Below are positions 54,401 through 62,491 of a DNA stretch of 64,000 nucleotides, piece after piece (position 1 is the stretch's first letter; each line of letters starts with the position of its first letter). The DNA lies in NCBI RefSeq assembly GCF_002217755.1, contig NZ_BCFL01000027.1, positions 273,209 through 337,208 on the forward strand. The letters are read 5' to 3'. This DNA comes from Streptomyces hyaluromycini (GTDB lineage: Bacteria; Actinomycetota; Actinomycetes; Streptomycetales; Streptomycetaceae). Both the position numbers and the translations under genes were made by a program. Under the pieces are notes generated by a model. The model saw nothing but the letters and a program-made list of their open reading frames with translations, was not told the DNA's origin and made no database searches.

Positions 54401-55629
54401 CGATCGCGGCCCGGGAACGGGCCATCGCCGCCCTGCGTCGTTTCGCCGCGACCGGACTGTTGGACGTGGCCCTGCCGGGTACCGAAGTCCCCGAGACGGA
54501 CAACGAGGCCGGGGTCTGGGCGGCCACACCCGCGATCGCCCTGGCCCGAGCCGTCGAGGCGGAACTCTCCGGCGTCGACGACTCGGACGGTGCCTGGGAG
54601 CGTGTACAGAAGCGGCTGAGCGAGGAGTTCGCCAGGCTTCAGGACGCGCTGTCCCGCAACGGGCACAGCGCCTCCGCGTATCCGAGCGAGGACGGGATGC
54701 GCGTCGACATCGTCTACCAGGGACGACGGCGAGCCGTTCCCGAGATCACCGAGGCGCTCGCAGCGGAGGTCGAGGAGCTGACCCGGATCCTGTCCGCGCA
54801 TGAGCGCGAGGTCCTCGAAACCCACCTGATCACCGAGGTCGCCGGCACCCTCCAGGAGCTGATCGGCGCCGCCGAACGGCAGGTGCGGGCCATGAACTCG
54901 GAGCTGGAGGAGCGGCCCACCTCGACCGGGATGAGACTGCGGCTGGTCTGGCGGGGCTCCCGCAAGGCGCCTCAGGGGCTCGCACAGGCCCGTGAGCGGC
55001 TGCGGCAGTCCGCGGACGCCTGGTCTCCCGAAGACCGGGCGGCGGTCGGTGAGTTCCTCCAGGCCCAGATCGCTCGCCAGCAGGCCCACGACAGTTCCGG
55101 CAGCTGGCTGGAGGACCTGACCGCCGCGCTCGACTACCGTGCCTGGCACGAGTTCGGCATCGAGCGGCAGCAGCACGGCAAGTGGGTCTCCGCCACCGGA
55201 CCGGCCTCGGGTGGGGAACGTGTACTCGCCGTGTCCGTACCCCTGTTCGCGGCGGCGTCCTCGCACTACGCGAGCGCGCGGGCACCGTATGCTCCCAGGC
55301 TGGTCACGCTCGACGAGGCGTTCGCCGGAGTGGACGACGACTCCCGCGCCAAGTGCCTCGGCCTGCTCCACGCCTTCGACCTCGACGTCGTCATGACCAG
55401 CGAACGCGAGTGGGCCTGCTATCCGCAGGTTCCGGGCATCGCCATCGCCCAGCTCTCGCGAGTCGACGGGATCGAGGCGGTCCTGGTCACCCGCTGGGAG
55501 TGGGACGGGACCGAGCGTACGCGTGGGACGGAGCCGGACAGTGCCGGATCAGAGGCGATGGCGGCGGTGGACGACGGCCAGCGGTGGGCGGCTGTCGGCG
55601 GGCAGACTCAGGAATCGCTGTGGACATGA
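51478..55629 (+). CDS. jetC: Wadjet JetC SMC-like ATPase (TIGR02680 type)
   Basis: A 1383-residue MukB-like SMC. The N-terminal ATPase half has Walker A GNNGTGKS near residue 41. A long Ala/Arg/Glu-rich coiled coil with a central hinge follows (about residues 250-1150). The C-terminal half has the ABC signature region SGGERVLAVSVPLFAAAS near 1244 and Walker B LVTLDEAF with D1279/E1280. It extrudes loops of plasmid DNA. GTG 51478 has GAAAGG seven bases upstream; ATG 51409 would add 23 residues and overlap jetB. All ATPase motifs are intact. Confidence 0.92.
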   Translation: MTALPTPAPGRWRPLRIGLVDLFHYDVEEFWFHDGRLLLRGNNGTGKSKVLALTLPFLLDGDLSARRVEPDGDPGKRMEWNLLLGGEHPHPERLGYTWIEFGRRDETTGEEHFCTLLCGMKAVSGRGIARHWFAVTDQRVGPGLGLLDATGTALSRDRLAEAIGAHGMVYDTAKAYRRAVDETLFGLGERRYGALVDLLIQLRQPQLSKRPNEAALSRALTEALPPMDHAVIADVAEAFRSLDEEKEELRAASEAERAATAFLDHYRRYARVAARRRARLPRSEHARYEQLQRDLTHAHADHERAVADRAAAEERSGTLEERIARLAAQEAALRAGPEMRDARALEQAAADASRTAAERVRADEDLGQAEATHRRAAARLAAAGNRQAAAERALTGLRDLIEETAQAARIAGPLVPEGATEAELRRTTGESTDRRRRTVEHLEQLTDRVGRAEAERRAASRRADEAQEEVVHSGFRQAEAEENAVNQGQSLIDRVRAHLAGCRELPVPDLFGLLDGLQDWVVTLDGPNPARATAAGAHRARAGELADHSAELSRQRAELADQQALLERELASLEQGGQPVPEPPHTRTPGVRDRLDGAPLWRLVEFHHTVEDRERAGLEAALEASGLLDAWVRPDGTAVAVDGHDVLLQPNAAVFGPSLADALRPAVDHGEGPTATVGEPVVGRLLAAIGLVPSGGEPPEARVAGTWVSGDGRFRSGALTGSWTKPAAEYVGEGAREAARRSRIEELHAELTALGERTEAVQDALRAMDLLRHTLDDELASFPDDDALRTAHALVAAAVDATHRARARHEERTRDLAEAIRGADAATAELTATAAEVGLPADREALAAVRRSLTELATLLATFWPALRERAEVEGAVAAERVESDRAAERTAELAARAGEAARAANTADERHTTLLSTVGAAVAELQRRLAETAAETRTCADGLKAARQDWTDADRLASHAEGRTEQLGKDLTEAIAARERAIAALRRFAATGLLDVALPGTEVPETDNEAGVWAATPAIALARAVEAELSGVDDSDGAWERVQKRLSEEFARLQDALSRNGHSASAYPSEDGMRVDIVYQGRRRAVPEITEALAAEVEELTRILSAHEREVLETHLITEVAGTLQELIGAAERQVRAMNSELEERPTSTGMRLRLVWRGSRKAPQGLAQARERLRQSADAWSPEDRAAVGEFLQAQIARQQAHDSSGSWLEDLTAALDYRAWHEFGIERQQHGKWVSATGPASGGERVLAVSVPLFAAASSHYASARAPYAPRLVTLDEAFAGVDDDSRAKCLGLLHAFDLDVVMTSEREWACYPQVPGIAIAQLSRVDGIEAVLVTRWEWDGTERTRGTEPDSAGSEAMAAVDDGQRWAAVGGQTQESLWT

Positions 55630-55657
55630 CTGAAGCCGTGGGCATGAAGCGGTGGCC

Positions 55658-56926
55658 ATGACAGAAGACGCCGAGCGGCTACCGGCAGGTGTCGACGAGG
55701 AGCGTCTGCGGCGCCTCTTGGGCAGTCCGGAGCTGTCCTGGCTCGTCCAGCGTGTTCGACACCGTATGGCCCGCGAGAAGCCGCTCACTGGCGCGGCCAC
55801 GCTCACCGCTCCTACAGATGCCCAACGGCGCGCGGCCGAACGCCTGCTGGGACGCGGTCCACGCGAGGGTGGGTCACTCACGGTACGGCTGGAGGACGTG
55901 GACGCGGTGTTGCGGCGTTCCGGGGTGAGCCCGGACGGTCTCGCCGCCGCCATCGTCACCCTGACCGGCCCGGTGGATCCGATCGGCGAACAGAGAGCCA
56001 GGGAGGCCTGGGCATGGGAGCAGGCATACGCTCCGCTCCGGCTTCTCAGATCTGACCTTGCCGAATGGGCGGCCAGGGTGACCGGCAACGGTCAGGTACG
56101 ACGGCTCGCCCGTACTCCGCAATCCGCGCGTGTCCTTTTGGAGAACGCCGTCAAGGCGCTTGACGCTCTGCCTGCCGACCCCGCCGTGTCCGTCACGGCT
56201 TTCGCGGCACAGATCCTCGGAGACGCCCATGCTCTGGACGACGGAAGGCCGTTGACGACCGTTGTCCGGTCCGCAGTTCACGCGTGGACCGGGCTTGAGG
56301 AGGAGAAGGGGACTCGTCGGCAGAGAGAGGTCTGGGCCGCGGTGGGGCTCCTGAAGGACGACGTGTCGTCGACTGTTCTCACCCTCAACCTTCGTGGAAC
56401 ACCGGCTCTGGACTGGATGGCGGACATGGGGGAACCCGTGGTCCTGACCCTGCGCCAATTGGTTCGTCAGCCGATGGCACCGACAGCTGCCGGAGAGTGG
56501 ACCGGCCCACAGCTGATTCGCGTCTGTGAGAACCCGGCCGTCCTCGCGGCAGCGGCGGAAGCGTATGGGCCGGAATGCCCGCCCTTGGTCTGCGTCCAGG
56601 GTCAACCGTCCGCCGCGGCGCTCACCCTGCTGCGCCGGATGCACGACCAGGGAACAGCCTTCCTGTACCACGGAGACTTCGACTGGGGCGGCCTGCGTAT
56701 CGCCTCGACACTGCTGCGGAGCGTTCCGTGGTCTCCCTGGCGTTTCACGACCGCCCACTACCGTGCTGCGGTCGCTTCAGGTCTCAGTTCGCTGGACCTG
56801 ACTGGAATACCGACCGACGCGCCCTGGGACCCGTCTCTCGCGCAGTCGCTTGCCGAACTAGGCGTCCGCATCGAAGAGGAGACTGTCCTTGACGACCTCT
56901 TGGGTGATCTCAAGCCAGTTCGCTGA
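55658..56926 (+). CDS. jetD: Wadjet JetD TOPRIM nuclease (TIGR02679/DUF2399 type)
   Basis: A 422-residue protein. The N-terminal part is DNA-binding and helical (LRRLLGSPELSWLVQRVRHR). The C-terminal TOPRIM-like domain has FLYHGDFDWGGLRIA with D340 and D342, and an upstream Glu in RVCENPAVLAA. JetD is the nuclease that cuts plasmids after loop extrusion stalls. ATG 55658 is preferred; GTG 55652 is possible. It is the last gene of the jetABCD operon. With all four subunits intact, the system should restrict small circular plasmids. Confidence 0.9.
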   Translation: MTEDAERLPAGVDEERLRRLLGSPELSWLVQRVRHRMAREKPLTGAATLTAPTDAQRRAAERLLGRGPREGGSLTVRLEDVDAVLRRSGVSPDGLAAAIVTLTGPVDPIGEQRAREAWAWEQAYAPLRLLRSDLAEWAARVTGNGQVRRLARTPQSARVLLENAVKALDALPADPAVSVTAFAAQILGDAHALDDGRPLTTVVRSAVHAWTGLEEEKGTRRQREVWAAVGLLKDDVSSTVLTLNLRGTPALDWMADMGEPVVLTLRQLVRQPMAPTAAGEWTGPQLIRVCENPAVLAAAAEAYGPECPPLVCVQGQPSAAALTLLRRMHDQGTAFLYHGDFDWGGLRIASTLLRSVPWSPWRFTTAHYRAAVASGLSSLDLTGIPTDAPWDPSLAQSLAELGVRIEEETVLDDLLGDLKPVR

Positions 56927-57124
56927 GATGGGGAGAACAGGGCGGGTGCCACTTTGTCGCCTGCTCTGTGTTTTCCCAATGGGCCGCCAGGATGGCTCTG
57001 ACCAGGCATTACTCGCCCGCAGGTGGCGACTGGCCGTGGAGCGACTCCCGAATCGGGGGACGTATGTGGGACGGGGAGCCTGAGTCAGGGGTGTGAATCG
57101 GGGCAAAGCTGCCTCTCGGGCACC

Positions 57125-57157
57125 GAAAAAACCCTCCACGACTGATCTTGTGAAGGG
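57125..57157 (-). terminator. Terminator of tRNA-Arg
   Basis: On the minus strand, an 8-bp stem with one G-T pair (57150-57157 with 57132-57139) is followed by six Ts. It is 32 bases beyond the tRNA 3' end and lies inside the element, so it was supplied by the inserted DNA. Confidence 0.75.
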
Positions 57158-57187
57158 CTGGAAAGCGGCTCTGACCTGCAAAAATGC

Positions 57188-57230
57188 GCGCCCCCGGCAG
57201 GACTCGAACCTGCGGCCAAGCGCTTAGAAG
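57188..57230 (-). repeat. attR: 43-bp repeat inside tRNA-Arg
   Basis: Perfect match to 39646-39688. It starts one base outside the tRNA 3' end and stops in the anticodon loop, the usual extent of a tRNA attachment core. Confidence 0.92.
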
Positions 57231-57261
57231 GCGCCTGCTCTATCCACTGAGCTACGGGGGC
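57189..57261 (-). tRNA. tRNA-Arg (anticodon TCT)
   Basis: A 73-nt cloverleaf without encoded CCA. The acceptor stem pairs GCCCCCG with CGGGGGC; the D arm is GCTC...GAGC. The anticodon stem GGCGC/GCGCT encloses loop CTTCTAA with anticodon TCT, and the T arm is GCAGG-TTCGAGT-CCTGC. It decodes AGA, a rare codon in Streptomyces, and is the integration site of the neighbouring element; its 3' 42 bases now come from attR. Confidence 0.96.
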
Positions 57262-57582
57262 CGGCTGTGCTGGCCTCGTACGTACTGCCCTGGTGGGGGC
57301 GGGTCCGTGACGCTGCCGGGGACAAGGATAGAACTCCCCGATCCTTCTCCCTGCTGCTTCGCCTCCGTGGCTCGATGTGGAGGTTCAGTGAAGCGGTCCT
57401 GATAATCGCAGGCAGGTACGAATCGTGCATCGCTTTTGGCGCCTGGCGCACCGGGTGTTGTGCACTCGTTATGCCTGGACTGTGCCTCCGTCCCAGTCGC
57501 CCCTTCCGCCCGTTGTGTCCTGTCGGCGCGCAGACATGTCTATATGCTTCATAATTCCCCTAAAATTGGGCATTCTTCGCAT

Positions 57583-59190
57583 GTGGTGACCTTGGACGTA
57601 CGGCCCCAGCTGCTCGACACACTCTCCGCCCTGCGCGACCGTGTCGCTGCCGCACGCTTTCCGCTGCCCCTGGCGGGGGCTCCACGCGCGCGTGCCAACC
57701 GCGACGAACTGCTCGCACAGCTCGACGACTACCTGGTGCCCCGCCTCAGAGAGCCCGAAGCGCCACTTCTGGCCGTCGTGGGCGGATCGACGGGCGCCGG
57801 CAAGTCGACCCTCGTCAACTCACTCGTGGGCCGCCGGGTCAGTGAGGCGGGCGTGCTGCGGCCGACCACCCGCACGCCGGTCCTGGTCTGCCATCCGCAG
57901 GACCATCACTGGTTCAGCGGCATGCGCGTGCTGCCCGACCTCACCCGTGAGTGGGTACCGCACCAGGAACCCCGCGACGCCCCCTTCCTCCCCGACGAGA
58001 ACCGCGCGCGCGTGCTGCGCGTCGAGACCGCCGACAGCATCCCGCGCGGCCTCGCCCTGCTCGACGCCCCCGACATCGACTCCCTGGTCGTCGACAACCG
58101 CGTCCTCGCCGCAGAGCTCATCTGTGCCGCCGACGTCTGGGTGATGGTGACCACCGCCGCCCGCTACGCCGACGCCGTCCCCTGGCACCTGCTGCGCGCC
58201 GCCAAGGAGTACGGCGCCACCCTGGTGACCGTCCTCGACCGGGTCCCGCACACGGTCGTCTCCGAGGTCTCCCGGCAGTACGGCGCCCTCCTCACCAAGG
58301 CCGGACTCGGCGACGTACCCCGGTTCACGGTGCCCGAACTGCCCGAGTCGGCCTGGGGCGGCGGCCTGCTCCCGGCCACCGCGGTCGCCCCGCTGCGCGC
58401 CTGGCTCCTGCACCAGGCCCAGGACCCCGGCGCCCGCACCCACACCCTGGCCCGCACTGCCCACGGCCTCCTCGACTCCCTCAAGGCCCGCATGCCCGAA
58501 CTGGCCGGCGCCGCCGCCGCCCAGTACGCCGCCGCCCTGCGCCTGACCTCCGCCGTCGAGACGGCCTACGACAGCGAGCACGCGCGCGTGCGCGGACGCC
58601 TCCAGAGCGGAGCCGTCATCGCCGGCGACGCCCTCAAGCGCTGGCGCGCCTACCCCCTCGACTGCTCCCCCGGTGAACTCCTGGACGCCCTGGTGGAGAG
58701 CCTCGCCGCCCTGCTGCTGTGCTCCGTCACCGCCGCCGACGAACGCGTCGACGACGCCTGGCGCCGCGAGCCGGCCTCCGCCGCTCCCGGACTCACCGAC
58801 CGGGACCCCTCCCTGGAGAGCGCCGAGCACCGCATCGGCCTCGCCGTACGGCGCTGGCGGCGCGAGCTGGAGGAGTACGCCGAGGACGAGGTGCGCGAGC
58901 TCGACCGCAGCGTCGCACCGGACCCCGAGGCCGTCGCCGCCCTGGTGGCCACCGCGCTGCTCGGCGGACGCCGCACCAAGGCGGCGGGGGAGCGGCTCGC
59001 CGAGCGCATCGGCGCCCACGGCGCGCTGCGGCTGCGCGACCGCGCGGGACGGCTGCTCACCGAGCACGTGGACCGCGTCCTGCACGCCGAACGCGAACGC
59101 CGCATCGCCCCGCTCGACGCCCTCGACGTGCACCCCGAGCCCCAGGCCGAACTCATCGCCGCCCTGTCCGTCCTGCAGAAGGAGAGGTGA
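57583..59190 (+). CDS. Dynamin-like/YfjP GTPase, first of a pair
   Basis: A 535-residue P-loop GTPase. G1 is GGSTGAGKS at residues 67-75, followed by VSEAGVLRPTTRTPVLV (G2/switch I region) and LALLDAPDIDS (G3). The remainder is helical and stalk-like, without an obvious membrane helix. GTG 57583 gives MVTLDVRPQLLD; no ribosome binding site is seen, so the message may be leaderless, with an AT-rich promoter-like stretch just upstream. It is followed three bases later by a second, related GTPase, so the two probably work as a pair. Exact role unknown. Confidence 0.85.
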   Translation: MVTLDVRPQLLDTLSALRDRVAAARFPLPLAGAPRARANRDELLAQLDDYLVPRLREPEAPLLAVVGGSTGAGKSTLVNSLVGRRVSEAGVLRPTTRTPVLVCHPQDHHWFSGMRVLPDLTREWVPHQEPRDAPFLPDENRARVLRVETADSIPRGLALLDAPDIDSLVVDNRVLAAELICAADVWVMVTTAARYADAVPWHLLRAAKEYGATLVTVLDRVPHTVVSEVSRQYGALLTKAGLGDVPRFTVPELPESAWGGGLLPATAVAPLRAWLLHQAQDPGARTHTLARTAHGLLDSLKARMPELAGAAAAQYAAALRLTSAVETAYDSEHARVRGRLQSGAVIAGDALKRWRAYPLDCSPGELLDALVESLAALLLCSVTAADERVDDAWRREPASAAPGLTDRDPSLESAEHRIGLAVRRWRRELEEYAEDEVRELDRSVAPDPEAVAALVATALLGGRRTKAAGERLAERIGAHGALRLRDRAGRLLTEHVDRVLHAERERRIAPLDALDVHPEPQAELIAALSVLQKER

Positions 59191-59193
59191 CCG

Positions 59194-61305
59194 GTGACCG
59201 CCGTCACTGACCACGACCACACGGATCACATGGAACGCATGGATCACACCAGTGACTACACCGGTGACTACACCAGCGACTTCGAAACCGGCCTGACCGC
59301 GGCGGACCCGACACCGGACGCCGCACGGCAGCCCGGACGAGAAGCCGGACGAGAAGCCGGACGAGAAGCTGTACGAGAGCCCGCGCGGGAACGTGTCCCG
59401 GACTCCGTACCGGACGCCGCCCCACGCCGGGACGCGACCGGGAAGGAGCCCGCGGGCACCGCCGGGCGTCCCGAAGCCCCGGAGGCCCCCGAGGCGGGCG
59501 AAGCCGCCCAGGGCTCCGCCGGAACCGAGAACGTGCCGCACGCGCGCGTGCGGGAGCAGCGGGAGCCGGCAGACGACGACCCGGCCGCCGAGGGCGATGC
59601 GGCCGCCGACGACGACGCCTGGGACGACGGCCTCATCGCCCGCCGCGTCACCGAGACCGCCAAGGCCGCCGTACCCGTGGAGACCCGCGGCCCGGGCGCC
59701 CCGCCCCCCGCCCCGCTCGCGTACGACGGCCCGCTGCGCTCCCGCCTCGACGCCCTGCGCGAGCTCGTCGGCCTCTCCCGCACCCGCCTCGACAGCACCG
59801 CCCTCGCCGAGGCCGGCCGGGTCCTGGACGAGGCGGCCGCCCGGCGCCGGCTCTCCGGCCAGCACACCGTCGTCGCCATCGCCGGCGCCACCGGCAGCGG
59901 CAAGTCCCAGCTGTTCAACGCGCTCGCCGGAGTCGCCATCTCGGAGACCGGCGTACGGCGCCCCACCACCGCCGCCCCCATCGCGTGCACCTGGAGCGAC
60001 GGCGGCGCGGCCCTCATCGACCGGCTCGGCATCCCCGGCCGGCTGCGCCGGCGCCCTGTGCACAACCCGGAGGCGGACGCGCAGCTGCGCGGACTGATCC
60101 TCATCGACCTGCCCGACCACGACTCGGCGGCCGTCCAGCACCGCGAGCACGTCGACCGGATCCTGAAGCTGGTCGACGCCGTGATCTGGGTCGTCGACCC
60201 GGAGAAGTACGCCGACGCGGTCCTCCACGAGCGCTATCTGCGGCCCATGGCCGGCCACGCCGAGGTCATGTTCATCGTCCTCAACCAGACCGACCGGCTG
60301 CCCGGCGAGGCCACCGACCAGGTCCTGGACGATCTGCGCCGGCTGCTCGACGAGGACGGCATCGCGCTCGGCGAATACGGCGACCCGGGCGCGACCGTGC
60401 TCGCGCTGTCCGCGCTCACCGGCGACGGCATCGGAGAACTGCGCGAGGTGCTCGGCCAGTTCGTGTCCGAGCGGGGCGCGGCGGTCCGCCGTGTCGCCGC
60501 CGACGTGGACGCCGCCGCGGCCCGGCTGCGGCCCGTCTACGCCACCGGGCGGCGTGCCGGGCTCAGCGAGGAGGCGCGCGACGATTTCGCCGCGCGGCTC
60601 GCGGACGCGGTCGGCGCCACCGCCGCCGGCGAGGCCGCCGAACGGGCCTGGCGGCGCAATGCCAACCGGGCCTGCGGCACGCCCTGGCTGCGGCTGTGGC
60701 GCTGGCGCCAGAAGCGCGGCGAGCTGCCCACCGGGCGCCTGCAGCAGGCCCAGCCGGAGGTGGAGGCCACCGCGCGGCAGCGCGTCGAGCAGGCGGTCCG
60801 TACGGTCTCCGAGCGGGCCTCGGCCGGGCTGCCCGCGCCCTGGGCGCAGGCGGTGCGCGAGGCGGCCGTACGCGGCGCGCAGGGCCTTCCGGAGGCGCTC
60901 GACGACCTGGCCGCGCGGGCCGGGCTGCCGCCGGGGCGGCCACCTCGGCCGGGCTGGTGGCCGGTGGCGGTGCTCGCCCAGGCCGCCATGACGCTCCTTC
61001 AGGTGGTCGGCGGGCTGTGGCTGGTGGGGCAGATCGCCGGGGTGATGGCGCCCAACCTGGGCGTTCCGGTGCTGCTGATGGTCGCCGGGATCGTCGGCGG
61101 ACCGCTGGTCGAGTGGGGCTGCCGGATGGCGGCCCGCGGACCGGCCCGCCGCTACGGCCTGGAGGCGGAACGCCGGCTGCGGGAGGCGGCGGCCGGCTGC
61201 GGCCGGGCCCGGGTGCTGGACCCGGTGGCGGCGGAGCTGCTGCGGTACCAGGAGGTGCGGGAGCAGTACGGGAGGGTGACACAGGCGAACGCCGGAGTGG
61301 TGTGA
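59194..61305 (+). CDS. YfjP-like GTPase with C-terminal membrane helices
   Basis: A 703-residue protein. The first 180 residues are acidic, repetitive and disordered (REAGREAGREAV). The GTPase domain has GATGSGKS at 231-238, VRRPTTAAPIACTW, LILIDLPDHDS (G3) and FIVLNQTDRL (G4). Near the C terminus two hydrophobic helices (VLAQAAMTLLQVVGGLWLVG, VPVLLMVAGIVGGPLVEW) should insert in the membrane. GTG 59194 follows GGAGAGG. The pair with the upstream soluble GTPase suggests a bacterial dynamin-like membrane system. Confidence 0.87.
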   Translation: MTAVTDHDHTDHMERMDHTSDYTGDYTSDFETGLTAADPTPDAARQPGREAGREAGREAVREPARERVPDSVPDAAPRRDATGKEPAGTAGRPEAPEAPEAGEAAQGSAGTENVPHARVREQREPADDDPAAEGDAAADDDAWDDGLIARRVTETAKAAVPVETRGPGAPPPAPLAYDGPLRSRLDALRELVGLSRTRLDSTALAEAGRVLDEAAARRRLSGQHTVVAIAGATGSGKSQLFNALAGVAISETGVRRPTTAAPIACTWSDGGAALIDRLGIPGRLRRRPVHNPEADAQLRGLILIDLPDHDSAAVQHREHVDRILKLVDAVIWVVDPEKYADAVLHERYLRPMAGHAEVMFIVLNQTDRLPGEATDQVLDDLRRLLDEDGIALGEYGDPGATVLALSALTGDGIGELREVLGQFVSERGAAVRRVAADVDAAAARLRPVYATGRRAGLSEEARDDFAARLADAVGATAAGEAAERAWRRNANRACGTPWLRLWRWRQKRGELPTGRLQQAQPEVEATARQRVEQAVRTVSERASAGLPAPWAQAVREAAVRGAQGLPEALDDLAARAGLPPGRPPRPGWWPVAVLAQAAMTLLQVVGGLWLVGQIAGVMAPNLGVPVLLMVAGIVGGPLVEWGCRMAARGPARRYGLEAERRLREAAAGCGRARVLDPVAAELLRYQEVREQYGRVTQANAGVV

Positions 61306-61426
61306 CGCGGACGGGCGCCGGAGCGGTGTGACGTGGCCGGGCCGGGGCAGGCGCCCGGTCCGGGTGGGGCTCGGTCTGGGTGAGGCTTCGTCCGGAGGAC
61401 GCGGGTCACTCCTCAGGGTGGTGGAG

Positions 61427-61453
61427 TTTTCCACAGGCCTGCGGTGGTCCACA
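61427..61453. other. Two DnaA-box-like words
   Basis: TTTTCCACA (61427) and TGGTCCACA (61445) each differ by one or two bases from the Streptomyces DnaA box TTGTCCACA, in the 351-base gap before ssb that otherwise holds nothing recognisable. With only two weak copies this could be chance. Confidence 0.25.
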
Positions 61454-61656
61454 GCGCTCGGCGGGCCCGGGCCGACGGCGGCAGTCTGGTCCCGCGGCGA
61501 TCGCGACGCACACGGACGCACACGCTCGACGAACACGAGCGTGAACGCATCCCACGCATCCCAACCATGCGGTCGCCGCGGTGGACACCGCCGTACGGGA
61601 CGGACCCGTACGCGGATCCGCCCGGCCGCGGCGGCCGGGCGAGGGAGGGGTTCGTG

Positions 61657-62133
61657 ATGAACGAGACGTTGGTCTGCGCGGTGGGCAATGTGGCGACGCA
61701 GCCGGTGTACCGGGAGCTGGCGGCGGGACCGTCGGCGCGGTTCCGGCTGGCGGTGACCTCGCGCTACTGGGACCGGGAGAAGAACACCTGGACGGACGGC
61801 CACACCAACTTCTTCACGGTGTGGGCCAACCGGCAGCTCGCCACCAACGCGGCGACCTCGCTGACGGTCGGTGACCCGGTCGTCGTGCAGGGCAGGCTGA
61901 AGGTGCGCACCGAGACCCGGGAGGGCCAGCAGTGGGCCTCCGCCGACATCGACGCGGTGGTGATCGGCCACGACCTCGCCCGCGGCACGGCGGCCTTCCG
62001 GCGCACCGGCAAGCCGGACACGGCGACACCGGCACCATCGGCACCACCACGCCCCGAGCCGAACTGGGAGACACCGCCGGAGCCGCCGGCGGAGTCCCCG
62101 GCCGCCATCGCGGAACCGGTGGCCGTGCCGTGA
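61657..62133 (+). CDS. ssb: Single-stranded DNA-binding protein paralogue
   Basis: A 158-residue SSB. The OB fold is complete: MNETLVCAVGNVATQPVYRE, ARFRLAVTSRYWDREKNTWT, NFFTVWANRQLATNAATSL and VVQGRLKVRTE. The C-terminal 45 residues are Pro-rich and lack the acidic DDDIPF-type tip of the housekeeping SSB. So it is the second, SsbB-like protein, linked in Streptomyces to sporulation-phase chromosome segregation. ATG 61657 has GGGAGGGG six bases before it. Confidence 0.92.
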   Translation: MNETLVCAVGNVATQPVYRELAAGPSARFRLAVTSRYWDREKNTWTDGHTNFFTVWANRQLATNAATSLTVGDPVVVQGRLKVRTETREGQQWASADIDAVVIGHDLARGTAAFRRTGKPDTATPAPSAPPRPEPNWETPPEPPAESPAAIAEPVAVP

Positions 62134-62491
62134 CGTGAAGTCGGCCCGCACAGCGGCCTGTTCGCTATGGACCACCCGAGCCGCCTCCAACTGGCGACCC
62201 GCCGGCGACCCGTGACGGCGCATCGGCTCATCGGTGAATCGGCGCACCGGCGACTGTGTTCGGTGTGCTCGGAAGTACCCGCCAGGACGATCGGGTGGAT
62301 TTGTCGACAAGCCCTGCTCGCAGGTGCCCCCGCGATAACGATTACGGATCGGATCGCTCATCCGACCATCTCATCGGGAAAGGCCGGTCCGGCTGATCCA
62401 TAGGATGCCGGGCGTGGCCTCTGGGGTCGCTGATTCTGCTGGTGGGACCACCCCCCCCGCGTCCAACGGGTCCTGCTCGAAGGGGAATTCT

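Larger units (their letters stand above)
39646..57230. mobile_element. Integrated defence-island element at tRNA-Arg(TCT)
   Basis: A 17.5-kb element bounded by a perfect 43-bp direct repeat of the tRNA-Arg 3' end. It contains a tyrosine integrase next to the left repeat, a Fic gene, a scrambled helicase, DUF397/DUF5753/ATPase fragments, McrBC and Wadjet JetABCD. No replication, transfer or phage structural gene is seen, so it is a minimal genomic island rather than a full AICE or prophage. The integrase is disrupted, so it is probably fixed in place. Confidence 0.85.

Noticed and set aside
57820..62361. Minus-strand open frame of about 1,500 codons
   Set aside because: It covers two GTPase genes and ssb antisense; high-GC DNA with strong third-position bias often leaves such frames open. 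The composition is unlike a protein.
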